Below are positions 10,840 through 20,311 of a stretch of DNA of 64,000 nucleotides, in pieces. Source of the DNA: Kibdelosporangium philippinense (GTDB lineage: Bacteria; Actinomycetota; Actinomycetes; Mycobacteriales; Pseudonocardiaceae); NCBI RefSeq assembly GCF_021390435.2, contig NZ_JAJVCN010000001.1, positions 1,240,001 to 1,304,000 on the forward strand, in the 5' to 3' direction. The notes beneath the pieces were generated by a model. It worked only from the letters and a program-made list of their open reading frames with translations, made no database searches and had not been told where the DNA came from. Each line of letters opens with the position of its first letter. The first letter of the stretch is position 1. Made by a program: the position numbers and the translations under genes.

Positions 10840-12852
10840 ATGGGCCAAGGGGTGGGCGAGACTCCACGGCAGGTACCTGCCGCACCCGTCAAGTACATCA
10901 ATCGCGAGGTGGAGCTGTCGCAAGCAGCCGACCTGTTGCAGACTGCCGCCGCGCGGATCACGGTGTTCAGCGGTCTGCCCGGGGTGGGCAAGAGTGCGAC
11001 AGTCCGTCGATTGGTTGAGCAGGTCGGCGCGGCCTTTCCTGGTGGTCATCTGTACGTCGACTACGCGAACCTGCGTGGTCCGTCCAACGACCCGGCTGTT
11101 GAGGACGCGGTAGCCGGTTGCCTGCGTGGTCTGGGCGTGGCCGACGAGGTGATGCCGTCCACCCTCGCTGAGCGGACGAACTTGTATCGGACGAAGACAG
11201 CTACCCGACCTGTGCTCGTCGTGTTGGACGACGTCACGGAGCCTGCGCAAGTGCTCCCGCTGGTTCCGAACTCGGCTGGCAGCGCGGTGCTTGTGACGAG
11301 TACTGACCGGCTCGCGGAGTTGGCACTCGACGATGCGCAACCGATTCCGTTGCAACCACTCAGCGAACAGAGCAGCGTTCACATGCTCACCGTGCTGTGT
11401 GGCGAAACTCGTGTCTCCGCGGAACCTGAGGCGGCACGACAGCTGGCCGTTTTGTGCGCTGGGTTGCCGATCGCGCTCAGAGTGGCAGTTGCTCGGTTGA
11501 TCGCCCGTTCCCGGTTGACGATCGCTGACCTCTGCGGCGAGATCATGCAAGGGCTGCACGCGTTCTCCATCAAGGGCGAGGCGAAGGTGTCCGGAGTGTT
11601 CGCCGCTGCTTACCAAGCACTGTCGCCTGCGGTGGCGCTCATGTATCGCAGGCTTGGCGCCGCGCCCTTCGTGCGTTTCTCTGTCGATGCCGCGGCTGCT
11701 GCCGCTGACGTTTCCGTCGAGGTCGCCGACGAGTTGATCGAACGGCTCGTGGACAGCGCGTTCGTCGTGGCGGAGTCCGGGCGGTTCCGGATGCACGACC
11801 TGGTCAGGAAACACGCTGAGGAAACCGCACGGGCCGAAGAGACCGAGTCTGAACTCGAAGCCATTCAGCACAGAGCTGTGCGATACATCCTGGTAACCGC
11901 GGCATTCGCCGACCGTGCGCTGATGGGCGAGGGCCGCTTGCGATGCACGGACCACGCCGTCCTGCTCGCCGGTGGCACCGATTCCTTCGACGATCCAACG
12001 AAGGCACTGGAGTGGCTCGACGCCGAGCGTGTCAACCTCCTTGAGGCCATGCGGATCGCGTCCGAACGCGGTTGGCACGACGAGGTGTGGCAGCTTGCCG
12101 AAGCGGCGACCGCGTTGTACGTGAATCGCCGTTACCTTGCCGACTGGATCGAGGCAACCAAGCTGGGCGTAGCAGCGGCACGGCACGTGGGACGCTCCGA
12201 TGTGGACGCTCGATTGACCAGCTTCTGCTCTCGTGCCTACCTGGATCTTGGCGACCGAGAACAGGCCAAGCAAGCGCTAGATCACGCACTGCCGGTCGCA
12301 GAGCGACTGGGGCGCAAGCGATTGATCGCGTCCATATTGGAATTGATTGGGCGGTTCAACGACCCGGTCGACAAGGCTGGCGCTGTCGAGGCTTACCAGC
12401 GCGCGATTTCCCTTTTCGCTGAAGAGGAAGACAATCGTGGCGTCGCGTTCGTGACGTACTTCCTTGGCTGCACGCTGGACTCGATGGGGCAGAGTCAGCA
12501 ATCGCTCGTGGTGTTGAGGGACGCGCTCGAGCTGATTCGACGCGTCCCGAACGCCCGGATGGCTGGACGCACGATGACTGCTATCGCTGTCGCCGAGACC
12601 AACCTCGGTGATCTGCCTGCCGCGGCTGAAACTGTCGCGCAGGCCATTCAGACGCTGTCAGAGGGCGGGTATTCGCACTACGAAGCACAAGCACAGCTTG
12701 TCAAGGCGGACATCGCCAAGGCGAGCGGCGACCGGGGCGCGGAGGCTGACGCGGTCGGACGGGCGCTGGAAATCCACGTGGCAGCGGGCAGTCCGCAAGT
12801 CCAATCCCTCAGTGAGCGCCTTGTCGAGCTTACGGATGCGACTGGAGATTGA
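10840..12852 (+). CDS. STAND NTPase (NB-ARC) with C-terminal TPR repeats
   Basis: 670 residues. After a short leader, residues ~25-300 are an NB-ARC ATPase with Walker A GLPGVGKS (near residue 48), Walker B VLVVLDDV and an LVTSTD sensor segment; a winged-helix part (RFRMHDLVRKHAEE, ~residues 320-335) follows, then helical repeats of TPR type to the C-terminus. This is the architecture of AfsR/GutR-like signal-transduction ATPases but without the SARP DNA-binding domain, and no N-terminal effector domain exists. It probably acts as an ATP-dependent switch that senses a ligand through the TPRs and works through another protein. Its 3' end overlaps the opposite-strand gene by 23 bp. Confidence 0.85.
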   Translation: MGQGVGETPRQVPAAPVKYINREVELSQAADLLQTAAARITVFSGLPGVGKSATVRRLVEQVGAAFPGGHLYVDYANLRGPSNDPAVEDAVAGCLRGLGVADEVMPSTLAERTNLYRTKTATRPVLVVLDDVTEPAQVLPLVPNSAGSAVLVTSTDRLAELALDDAQPIPLQPLSEQSSVHMLTVLCGETRVSAEPEAARQLAVLCAGLPIALRVAVARLIARSRLTIADLCGEIMQGLHAFSIKGEAKVSGVFAAAYQALSPAVALMYRRLGAAPFVRFSVDAAAAAADVSVEVADELIERLVDSAFVVAESGRFRMHDLVRKHAEETARAEETESELEAIQHRAVRYILVTAAFADRALMGEGRLRCTDHAVLLAGGTDSFDDPTKALEWLDAERVNLLEAMRIASERGWHDEVWQLAEAATALYVNRRYLADWIEATKLGVAAARHVGRSDVDARLTSFCSRAYLDLGDREQAKQALDHALPVAERLGRKRLIASILELIGRFNDPVDKAGAVEAYQRAISLFAEEEDNRGVAFVTYFLGCTLDSMGQSQQSLVVLRDALELIRRVPNARMAGRTMTAIAVAETNLGDLPAAAETVAQAIQTLSEGGYSHYEAQAQLVKADIAKASGDRGAEADAVGRALEIHVAAGSPQVQSLSERLVELTDATGD

Positions 12853-14494
12853 CCGCTAGCTCCCGCTTTCCGGCGTGGAGCAAGATGGTCCGGCGCGACA
12901 GCTCCCCATTGAGCAAGCACGCGTAGACCGCGGATGCGAGCAGCATCGGGTCGACGTCCTCAGTGGACGTTGTGGCGGTCACCCAGCGGCCATCGCGAAT
13001 GCCGACCACGCATCCGCTGGGTACAGCCGCAGCGACAAGGCGGCTGCCGGGATAGTGGATGAGCGTTTCGCGCACCCATTCGATCGGGTTCGCTGTGGTC
13101 GCCCGACGCACGATGACGGACGCGTTCTGCGGTAGCCGCAGGTTCGGCTCTGTTTCCTCGACAGCCAAATGCCTGTGGCTGTCGGACGTTGGGAGCTGGC
13201 CGCGTGCCGCTCGTGGGTGCCTGCGCACGGTCACGGTTGGTCCGTGCACCTCTGTGTACGTGTCGAAGGAGGTGACAATCCGCTGTTCGGTCAACGGTGG
13301 GGAAGGCCGCGTGATGACGGGGTCGTCGTCTGGCGGCGCGAGATCGAGTTGGTGATACAGCGCGTCGCGCAGCCTGCGTGTCGCATTACCCACGTAGGCG
13401 AACGTGCCGCTGCGAAGTTCCTCAAACCGGTGCGGTTTGTGCTGTTCAAAGCAGCCGTCGACCTGTTTGCGGAGATCATCGGAGTCGTCAAGGTGATTGG
13501 CTAGGCGCCCCAACTGATCAACCGGCGTGCCAGCCACAACTTCGTCGCCAAATGCGCCGAGCAACACGGGTTTGCCCAGGGCGGCGGCGTACAGGGTCAG
13601 CGACCCGTGGTCCCCGATGACCTGATCGGCCGCCAATAGTGCTGCCTGCCAGCCTTGGCTGGGATTGATCAGCACGAGGCCAGCGTCCAGCGCGTTCGCC
13701 AGCCACATGTGGATCTGTTGCTCGCCGTACCAGTCCCAGATGTTCGGATGCAGCGCCATCGCGACCTGGTAGTCGTCGGCAGGCAGCGTCCGTAGGAGCT
13801 GTTCAGGCAGTTGGGGTCGTCGCCCGAGCTGCGCCTCTGATCGCCAGGTGGAACTCAGCAGAATGAGCCTTCGCCCCTGCGTGCCCAAAGTGTGGCGATA
13901 GCTGTCCGCCCATGGCTGACCTGCGGTCAGATGGTCGAAAGTGGGGTCGCCGGTGATGACGGTGTGGCCTGCGACTTCGGGCGCGACTGCGCGCAGCTGG
14001 TGCTCCTGGTCCGGATGTGCGAGAACCAGCCGGACCCGTCCGGAACTCAGCGCTTCCGCGGGCGGAAGTCCAGCAAGGCGTACGGAGTCGGTGTCCGGAA
14101 CTGGGATGTACTTGTTGAAGCCGATGCCGTGCGGCAGGACAACGGTTGTCGCCTTGCTCGCGGTGAAATCGATGTTCTCGCTCGCGGAGATGGCCAAATG
14201 GTGGTGCAGATCCGGTACTGCCGCCCACGGGACGATTCGGCGAACCCCGGCTCTGCGCAGGATTTCGTTGGCGCCCGCGCTGAATGGCGAGGTAGCGTCC
14301 ACTGTGAACAGTACGTTGACCCGGAAATCGGCGCGGAAGTGTTGTGCCGCTTCGAGAAGCCTGGTTGTCGAGGTCTGCGTGCGTGCTATCGCCAGAACTG
14401 TGCGCTCTGGGTGAATCGTGCCCAACCGGTCCTCGTCGGCACCTGTTGGGAACCAATGCCGTCGCTCATCGCTCACGCGGACACCGCCGAGCAC
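12830..14494 (-). CDS. GT-B-fold glycosyl/glycerophosphotransferase-like protein
   Basis: Up to 554 residues. The first ~340 look like a GT-B enzyme of the CDP-glycerol glycerophosphotransferase/epimerase-like type: ILRRAGVRRIVPW, VVLPHGIGFNKYIP, HTVITGDPTFD, LLSSTWRS, ALHPNIWDW and VIGDHGSLTLYAAALGKPV occur in the order expected of donor-binding Rossmann segments. The C-terminal ~200 residues are lineage-specific. Related actinobacterial proteins are, as I recall, sometimes labelled translation initiation factor 2, which I consider wrong. Start is uncertain: GTG 14494 or GTG 14476, neither with a good ribosome site; an in-frame TAG closes the frame a few codons upstream. An 8-bp tandem repeat lies 18 bp upstream. 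Confidence 0.72.
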   Translation of the reverse strand: MLGGVRVSDERRHWFPTGADEDRLGTIHPERTVLAIARTQTSTTRLLEAAQHFRADFRVNVLFTVDATSPFSAGANEILRRAGVRRIVPWAAVPDLHHHLAISASENIDFTASKATTVVLPHGIGFNKYIPVPDTDSVRLAGLPPAEALSSGRVRLVLAHPDQEHQLRAVAPEVAGHTVITGDPTFDHLTAGQPWADSYRHTLGTQGRRLILLSSTWRSEAQLGRRPQLPEQLLRTLPADDYQVAMALHPNIWDWYGEQQIHMWLANALDAGLVLINPSQGWQAALLAADQVIGDHGSLTLYAAALGKPVLLGAFGDEVVAGTPVDQLGRLANHLDDSDDLRKQVDGCFEQHKPHRFEELRSGTFAYVGNATRRLRDALYHQLDLAPPDDDPVITRPSPPLTEQRIVTSFDTYTEVHGPTVTVRRHPRAARGQLPTSDSHRHLAVEETEPNLRLPQNASVIVRRATTANPIEWVRETLIHYPGSRLVAAAVPSGCVVGIRDGRWVTATTSTEDVDPMLLASAVYACLLNGELSRRTILLHAGKRELAVNLQSHP

Positions 14495-14511
14495 AAGCCA
14501 ACGCTAACGCG

Positions 14512-14575
14512 GCCTCCGGGCCTCCGGGCCTCCGGGCCTCCGGGCCTCCGGGCCTCCGGGCCTCCGGGCCTCCGG
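14512..14575. repeat. 8-bp tandem repeat, 8 perfect copies
   Basis: Eight uninterrupted copies of GCCTCCGG fill exactly 64 bp. The array sits 18 bp upstream of the furthest possible start of the GT-B gene (minus strand), in its leader or promoter region, and outside any convincing reading frame because an in-frame TAG separates it from the gene. Arrays of short perfect units expand and contract by slipped-strand mispairing, so copy number may vary between cells and change promoter or leader spacing. Confidence 0.97.
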
Positions 14576-14762
14576 CTAACGATCTTACTCGGTAGCGGTG
14601 CGCACCAAGGGAACCCGTGACAACAGACATGCCGTCCTTGTTCCTCCAGGGTCGTGCCTCACCTCTTGACATGACTCTACCTGCAACGACACGACACACC
14701 ATGGCGACGGCCGCACTTCGGTCAGGAAGGCCCAGATTGCGTGGTTTCCGGCCGTGCTCAAA

Positions 14763-16032
14763 TCAGGGCTGGTCGGCGATGGTCGCGTAGAGATCATGTG
14801 CCTCGCGCAGGAGCTCGGCCGCGCTCGCGTTGGCACTCGCGGCGAGGTGCGCCATGGCGTGATCGGTCAAGGCCCCGGATCAGTCGATGAGGACCTCGAG
14901 CAGGATCGGCGGCAAAGAGTGCGCGCTCAATGTCGACGCCGTGTGCCAAGTAGGGGATGACGTGATCCAGAAAGTGTCTGGCGATGTAGTCGAAGTCGGA
15001 GAGCACTGACGCGCGGATGTTTCGGCGGCGAAGCAGCGTCCCCAATTCGGACAGCCCCGCCAGATCTTGTGGCAGCGGGTTCGCGCTGGCGGCGATCGCG
15101 TCGTTCATGGCGGCCAACCCGTCGCGATAGGCAAGTCTGACGCTGAACGACCAGTGGTGAAAGCTCAACCCGAACACAGGTTGCAGGGGCTGGTCGAGGT
15201 CGACACCGACGTTGGACTGCTCGTCTTGGGCGCCTGATCTGGCGAAGTGTGCGTTCTGGATAGCTCGGAGGAAACTGAAGTTGCCGAGCTTGTCATCGTT
15301 GGCGGGGAGTTGGTCGCAAGCGGCGATGGCTTCTCGTACAAGCTCTCGCGCTTGCTGCGAGTGGCCGGTGCTCGCCAGCCGCAGCGAGGCCCCGGCTGTC
15401 CAGATCGCGAGTATCGGCAGTCGCCCTGATTCGCGCTCTGTGAGGCGGCGCTGAAGGGCAAGCGCCTCGTGTTCGATCTGCAGGCTGGCCTCGGTCTGGC
15501 CGTCCAGGTTGAGAAAGATGGCCAGGTGCAGCAGCGACCAGGCGAGGTTGTCGGACAAGCCGTACTTGTCTGCGGCGACGGCCGCGCGATAGATGTTCAC
15601 CACCTCGAGTTCGACCTCAACCGCCTGTGCGAACTGCCCGAACTCGGCCAAGCGATGCGCGAGGTCCGCGACGACCGAGGTCTTCTTGCCGTGTTCGAGG
15701 ACTGCGTTGACCCGGCGGGCGAGTGCTGTCGCCTCGTAGTTGGCGGCCAGGGCGAGTTCGTCGGCGTGTGCGAGTGAGTACTGCAGGCTGAGCGACGAGA
15801 TCGCGTGCATCGCTGCGGTGAGGTGTTCATTGTCACCATCGGCGAGTAAGTGCCGGTAGATGGTCGCGGCCTCTTCGAAATACGGGAGGTCCTTCGCGGG
15901 GCTGTTCCGGTCGATCTGCCATCCGAAATCCTGAAGACTGCGAGCCAGCTTGGGCAAGCCGGTGGCCGGCTGTGCCGCGGCTTGCTTGCGGTACTCGGCG
16001 ATGGTGTCCTCAGTGATCGGTTCAGTCCTCAT
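14763..16032 (-). pseudogene. TPR-like helical repeat protein, frameshifted near the C-terminus
   Basis: Starts at ATG 16032 behind a GAGGGGA ribosome site and reads ~385 residues of TPR-like helical hairpins rich in Ala/Leu/Arg with no catalytic motif. The uninterrupted frame would end at 14794 in an arginine-rich, non-coding-looking tail. One extra base in the C4/G4 run at 14873-14876 explains this: after the shift the sequence continues as ALTDHAMAHLAASANAS and ends with DLYATIADQP and TGA at 14763-14765, a natural TPR helix. The protein is probably a regulator or scaffold. It is either a real late frameshift or a homopolymer error; nearly all of the protein would be made either way. Confidence 0.75.
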
Positions 16033-16322
16033 AGATCCCCTCAGTGCTCAGTGACAACCTAGCGGGCTCATTCGATGCGGACGAGCGAGAGGGGCACGTG
16101 CGCAGGCCGAAATGTCCTGCCGCTGCCTGCGAGTGACGTGACGACGAACCTGCATTCGGCACTCTCGCTTCTTGTCACTGGCCGCGAGTGTCGCTTTCGG
16201 ACTGATTGGATTGGCGCCGGACAAGGGCATCGGCCTGCTGGACTCGCGTGACAAGAACATGTCGCGGATACAGGGAACTCGGTGACGCGGCTGCGCCTAT
16301 TCTCGTCCATAAAGGAGGATGG

Positions 16323-17486
16323 ATGAGAATCTTGGCGTTGGTCGCTGTGACGGCCGTCAGCATGGTGAGTCCGGTCGCCCAGGCGGCCGCAGGTCCGATA
16401 GGAACATGGTCGGTGTCGCCGCAGGCGTCGAACACTACGTTCAATCAACAGACACTCCGGCAAATCGCACATACGTCGATCAGTGGCAACCAGGTCAGGA
16501 TCCGGCTGTCCAACGTGTTCGGGTCAGGTCCGCTCACAGTCGACAATGTGCACATCGCACGCCGAACCCGGGACTCGTCCATCGATACGGCGACGGACCG
16601 GCAATTGACCTTCGCTGGTAGGCAGTCGGTCACGATTCCCGCTGGTTCACAAGCGACCAGTGACTTCACCGGCATGGCCGTGCCCGCATTGTCCGACCTC
16701 GCGGTGAGCTTTTACCTGCCACAGCCGACCGGGCCAGCCACCTTTCACCAGGAAGGCAAGCAAACCAACTACATCGCCGCTGGCAACGTCAGCGGCAACG
16801 CGAACCTGACCGGCGCCGGGCAGACCGGCAGCTACTACTTCCTGACCAATGTGGACGTCACGAATGGTCCCGCTGTGGGTGCGGTGGTGACGTTGGGTGC
16901 GTCGATCACCGACGGCACCGGCTCCAGTGACAACAACAATCGCCGTTGGCCCAACCGACTGGCCGAACGCTCGGTCAACGCAGGCGGGCAGTTCAGCGTG
17001 CTCAACCAGGGCATCAGCGGAAACCGGCTGTTGGCCGACGGCGCGGGCCAGAGTGCACTGAACCGCTTCGACCGGGACGTCGCCGGACAGGCCGGGATCC
17101 GCTGGCTGATCTTCTCCGACGACCCGATCAACGACCTGACCTCGACCAATCCAACGGTCCGGGCCAGCGAGCTGATCAACGCGGCACGTCAGCTGATCTC
17201 ACGGGCTCATCAGCGAGGCCTGAAGTTCATCTGCTCGACGCTCACGCCGTACAAGGGTTGGTCCGCGTGGTCACCGGACCAGGAGACCCAACGGGTCGCG
17301 TACAACGCCTTCGTCCGTGGTTCTGGCAGCGGCTGTGACGCGGTCCTTGATCAGGATTCAGTTGTCCGCAATCCCAATGACCCTGCGACGATCCGGCCCG
17401 AGTTCGACACCGGCGACCACCTGCATCCCAACGAGTCGGGTCTGCGGGCCATCGCCAACGCCGTCGACCTGAGGTGGTTCTCGTAG
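16323..17486 (+). CDS. Secreted SGNH/GDSL-family esterase
   Basis: 387 residues from ATG 16323, preceded by a strong AAAGGAGGA site at 16311-16319. Residues 1-~24 (MRILALVAVTAVSMVSPVAQA) are a Sec signal peptide ending at AQA-A. A beta-rich N-terminal domain (~25-175) precedes the SGNH hydrolase core: block I LGASITDG with the nucleophile Ser, block III GISGNRLL, and the C-terminal DHLHPNESG with the Asp/His pair. The expected activity is hydrolysis of acyl or acetyl esters outside the cell; polysaccharide or lipid substrates are both possible. It ends convergently with the BBE-like gene. Confidence 0.9.
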   Translation: MRILALVAVTAVSMVSPVAQAAAGPIGTWSVSPQASNTTFNQQTLRQIAHTSISGNQVRIRLSNVFGSGPLTVDNVHIARRTRDSSIDTATDRQLTFAGRQSVTIPAGSQATSDFTGMAVPALSDLAVSFYLPQPTGPATFHQEGKQTNYIAAGNVSGNANLTGAGQTGSYYFLTNVDVTNGPAVGAVVTLGASITDGTGSSDNNNRRWPNRLAERSVNAGGQFSVLNQGISGNRLLADGAGQSALNRFDRDVAGQAGIRWLIFSDDPINDLTSTNPTVRASELINAARQLISRAHQRGLKFICSTLTPYKGWSAWSPDQETQRVAYNAFVRGSGSGCDAVLDQDSVVRNPNDPATIRPEFDTGDHLHPNESGLRAIANAVDLRWFS

Positions 17487-17497
17487 CGCGGCTACGA
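17481..17497. terminator. Hairpin spanning two convergent stop codons
   Basis: TCGTAGC and GCTACGA pair around a 3-nt GCG loop. The hairpin contains the TAG of the esterase gene (17484-17486) on one arm and the TAG of the opposite-strand flavoenzyme gene (17492-17494) on the other, only 5 bp apart. It has no U-tract, but its position suits a shared bidirectional terminator. Confidence 0.5.
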
Positions 17498-18898
17498 CGC
17501 TGGCGCCACGTTGTGGTTGAGCCGGAACATGTTGTCCGGGTCGTAAGTCCGCTTCACGGCGGCAAGGCGCTGGTAACGCTCCGGTCCGTAAATGTCGGCG
17601 GCGTCGGGTGCTTCGTCCGGCGCGAGGTTGTTCACCAGCCGCCGGTCGCCGCGCCACGGCGCCATGCCGTCGAGCAGGTCCGCGACCGAGTCCTTGAGGT
17701 ACTGCTCCTCCGACACCGGGCCCACCGCGACGCCCAACAACGAGTACGGCAGACCCCTTGTCGCCACGGCGTTGGGCACCGCGGGCTCCCGGTCCCACGC
17801 TCCGCCGAGGGCACGCAGTTCGGCTATCCACAGTGGACTCGCTGAGCGTGGGCCGACGAGTTTGACCAGCTTGTCGATTGCTTCCGCGGGAAACTCCCGC
17901 AGCATCACGCCCCGCTCGTAGTAGGGCACTGGCTCAGTGGGCTCGTTGTGGATCGACGCGACATCGGTGTACGGCATGTCCGCCACGGTGTCCAGGATCG
18001 CCGGGGCCACAGCCCGTAGCGGCGCGATCATCTGCGAGCCGTCCGCGACCGTGCCGGTGTAAGCGAACCGCAGTGTGACCGTGAACTTGTCACGTAGCGG
18101 TTCAGGAATGATGGGCAGCGCCGGGAGCCGCAGTGCGGCGAACGACGAGATCATGGTCTCTGGCGTGCCCGGGAGCCAGGCGGTCCAGGCGCGTAGCACG
18201 TCGGCCATCCGCTCGCCGGGAAAGTAGATGGCGCCGCCGTAAAGGCGAGGCACAGGAAACAGTGCGAATTCCAAAGCGGTGACCACGCCGAAATTGCCTT
18301 TACCGCCGCGCAGTGCCCAGAAAAGTTCGGGTTCCGACTTCGCATCAACATGCCGCAGCACGCCGTCCGCGGTTACCACCTCAAGCGCGTGAACATGGTC
18401 GGCGGCATAACCCTGGGAACGGCCGAGGGTTGGACTGAGCCCGCCACCCAGGGTGTAACCGGAAACTCCGACGGTCGGGTTCGACCCATTCAGTGGAGCC
18501 AGTCCGACCTTGGCCGCTGCCTCGATGACGTCGGACCACAGCACTCCGGCACCGACCCTGGCCGTGCGTCCGATGGCGTCGATGGCCACGTCGTTCATTC
18601 GATGGGTCGAAATCACGACGGCGCCTTCCGCCCGGTTGACCACCTGGTGGCCGGTGGTTTTCACCAGGACCGGACGGTGCTGCCCAGTCGCGAAAGCGAC
18701 GGCGGCCTGAACATCGGCACAATTCTCCGCTACCGCAATGATTGCGGGCAGTAGTTCGTGATTCAGGTTGAAAACGGCGCGTTCGTCGTCGTACCCCACG
18801 TCACCTGGCAGCAGAACTGTCCCCGTCACCATTGCGGCAAGGGCGGCGGCGTCCTGCGGCAGGACCGGCGGCAGAGCGAAATAATTGTCATCGATCAT
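17492..18898 (-). CDS. BBE-like FAD-linked oxidoreductase
   Basis: 468 residues from ATG 18898, which has GAAGG five bases upstream; a TTG at 18910 is also possible. The N-terminal FAD_binding_4 domain contains VLVKTTGHQVV (the His that normally binds the flavin 8-alpha methyl covalently) and GYTLGGGLSPTLGR; the C-terminal BBE motif is DPDNMFRLNHNV. The second covalent attachment Cys of classical berberine-bridge enzymes is not seen in the GSNPTVGVSGYTLGGG segment, so single covalent linkage is expected. Such enzymes oxidise sugars, alcohols or secondary metabolites with O2. No signal peptide is evident. It is divergent from a macrolide-type glycosyltransferase, suggesting glycoside metabolism or resistance. 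Confidence 0.88.
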   Translation of the reverse strand: MIDDNYFALPPVLPQDAAALAAMVTGTVLLPGDVGYDDERAVFNLNHELLPAIIAVAENCADVQAAVAFATGQHRPVLVKTTGHQVVNRAEGAVVISTHRMNDVAIDAIGRTARVGAGVLWSDVIEAAAKVGLAPLNGSNPTVGVSGYTLGGGLSPTLGRSQGYAADHVHALEVVTADGVLRHVDAKSEPELFWALRGGKGNFGVVTALEFALFPVPRLYGGAIYFPGERMADVLRAWTAWLPGTPETMISSFAALRLPALPIIPEPLRDKFTVTLRFAYTGTVADGSQMIAPLRAVAPAILDTVADMPYTDVASIHNEPTEPVPYYERGVMLREFPAEAIDKLVKLVGPRSASPLWIAELRALGGAWDREPAVPNAVATRGLPYSLLGVAVGPVSEEQYLKDSVADLLDGMAPWRGDRRLVNNLAPDEAPDAADIYGPERYQRLAAVKRTYDPDNMFRLNHNVAPAS

Positions 18899-18983
18899 GG
18901 CGGCCTTCAATCTGGTTTTTGGTCGGCAATTCCATCATGCACATGATCGAGAGTGCGCCATCGCAGGATTTCGGGCAGAAACC

Positions 18984-18995
18984 CCTGAAATCAGG
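18984..18995. promoter_or_regulatory. 12-bp palindrome in divergent BBE/glycosyltransferase region
   Basis: CCTGAAATCAGG is a perfect inverted repeat lying in the 269-bp region between the divergent flavoenzyme and glycosyltransferase genes. It is a candidate operator for the TetR-family protein encoded downstream (20312). Apart from this and an AT-richer stretch just before the glycosyltransferase start, I see nothing else in the region. Confidence 0.3.
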
Positions 18996-19167
18996 ACAGG
19001 TCAAGCCGGAAAAGGCGAAAAGTGTCAATGAAGGCGACAAATGGAACCTTGCAATGGCCTACGGCCCCCTTTCGGGCAGGGCGCGCGGATGTCGGCACTG
19101 GCCCTGGTCCGCGCACTGGAGTTCGCCCGAAGGTGCCAGCCGCAGGTTTCGATATAGGAGTAGTTTA

Positions 19168-20283
19168 TTGAATATGAGACTCCTCTTCTCGACCGTGCCC
19201 GCACTCGGGCATGTCCTGCCGTTGTTCCCGCTCGCCCGCGCCGCGCAGGACCGCGGTGACACCGTGGCCTTCCTGACCAGCGAGGGGGTACGGGAACACA
19301 TCGTCGCGGACGGCTTCGAACTGTTGCCAGTCGGGCCGATGATGGATGAACTCCTTGCCGAGACCACCAAGCGCGTCGACATCGATCCGGCCGCGAGCAC
19401 CGCACCTGAGGTCGGTGCCGAGCTTTTCGCGGGCACTCGCGTCGACCTCACCGCCGACGAATCGGTGGAGGCCGCGAAGGCGTGGCAGCCGGACCTGATC
19501 GTGAGCGAGTTCTGCGACTTCGTCGGTCCCCTTGTCGCGTCCGCACTGGGGATTCGGTGGGCGTTCGTCTCGCTGGGAACGGCGGTCCCCGAGTTCGAAG
19601 CGATCATGGGCGCGACCGCCAAGCGGCACTACGCTCCCCGTGGCCTCGAACCGACGCCGTACAGCTGGTTTCTCGACCTCTGCCCGCCGTCGCTGCAACC
19701 GGATGGCTGGGTCGCGCCCCCGCAGCGGATCGGCCTGCGCCCCGAAGCCCACAGTGTCCGTGGTTACGTCCCACCGGCGGAGGTCGCCAAGACACGAACG
19801 CGGATCCTGGTCGGATTCGGCACGTTCTTCGGCAAGCCGGAGGTGCTCAAGCCGATCGTGGAAGGCTTGGCCGAGCTCGACGCCGACATCATCGTTCCGC
19901 TGTCGTCCGGCGGTTCGCCCGAAGACTTCGGCGACCTGGCTGAGCGGATCACGTTCGGCCCGTTCCGGCCGCTCGCCGAACTGTTGCCCGGCACCGATCT
20001 CCTGGTCACCCACGGCGGCAACGGGACAGCCTTCGCCGCGCTCGCCCTTGGCATCCCGGTCCTGACCATCCCACAGGGTGCGGACCAGTTCATCGTGGCC
20101 GACCGCCTGGCCGAAAGGGGAGTCGGCCTGGCATTGCAGCCGGACGCGGTCACGCCGTCAGCCGTAGCCGACCTGGCCAAGCAAGCACTCGAGAGCACCG
20201 AGATGCGGGCGGGCGCGAACCGTATCGCGGCCGAGATCGCCGCGTTGCCTTCACCGGAAGCCGTTGCCGAACAACTTGCCTGA
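19168..20283 (+). CDS. Macrolide/antibiotic-type UDP-glycosyltransferase
   Basis: 371 residues. TTG 19168 is chosen because AGGAG (19156-19160) is 7 nt upstream, while ATG 19174 would be 13 nt away. The N-terminus MNMRLLFSTVPALGHVLPLF is typical of GT1 enzymes such as macrolide-inactivating and erythromycin-type transferases, and the C-terminal donor site DLLVTHGGNGTAFAALALGI matches the HGGxGT...GxP signature. It should transfer a sugar from a nucleotide donor to a small hydrophobic acceptor in the cytoplasm. The adjoining TetR gene suggests induction by the acceptor, for example in drug inactivation. Confidence 0.88.
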   Translation: MNMRLLFSTVPALGHVLPLFPLARAAQDRGDTVAFLTSEGVREHIVADGFELLPVGPMMDELLAETTKRVDIDPAASTAPEVGAELFAGTRVDLTADESVEAAKAWQPDLIVSEFCDFVGPLVASALGIRWAFVSLGTAVPEFEAIMGATAKRHYAPRGLEPTPYSWFLDLCPPSLQPDGWVAPPQRIGLRPEAHSVRGYVPPAEVAKTRTRILVGFGTFFGKPEVLKPIVEGLAELDADIIVPLSSGGSPEDFGDLAERITFGPFRPLAELLPGTDLLVTHGGNGTAFAALALGIPVLTIPQGADQFIVADRLAERGVGLALQPDAVTPSAVADLAKQALESTEMRAGANRIAAEIAALPSPEAVAEQLA

Positions 20284-20311
20284 CGGGGCCCGGGCGGTAC
20301 TGTCGACGACC

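Noticed and set aside
10765..12273. A 502-codon minus-strand open frame
   Set aside because: Shadow of the STAND ATPase gene, whose frame carries Walker motifs.
14466..14702. Open frames encoding ASGPPGLR-type peptide repeats
   Set aside because: They are produced by the 8-bp tandem array read in three frames, and have no ribosome site or flanking coding signal.
16033..16322. Possible coding remnant LAASVAFGLIGLAPDKG before the SGNH esterase
   Set aside because: A short GC-rich frame without start or homology I recognise; the esterase ribosome site and signal peptide define the real start at 16323.
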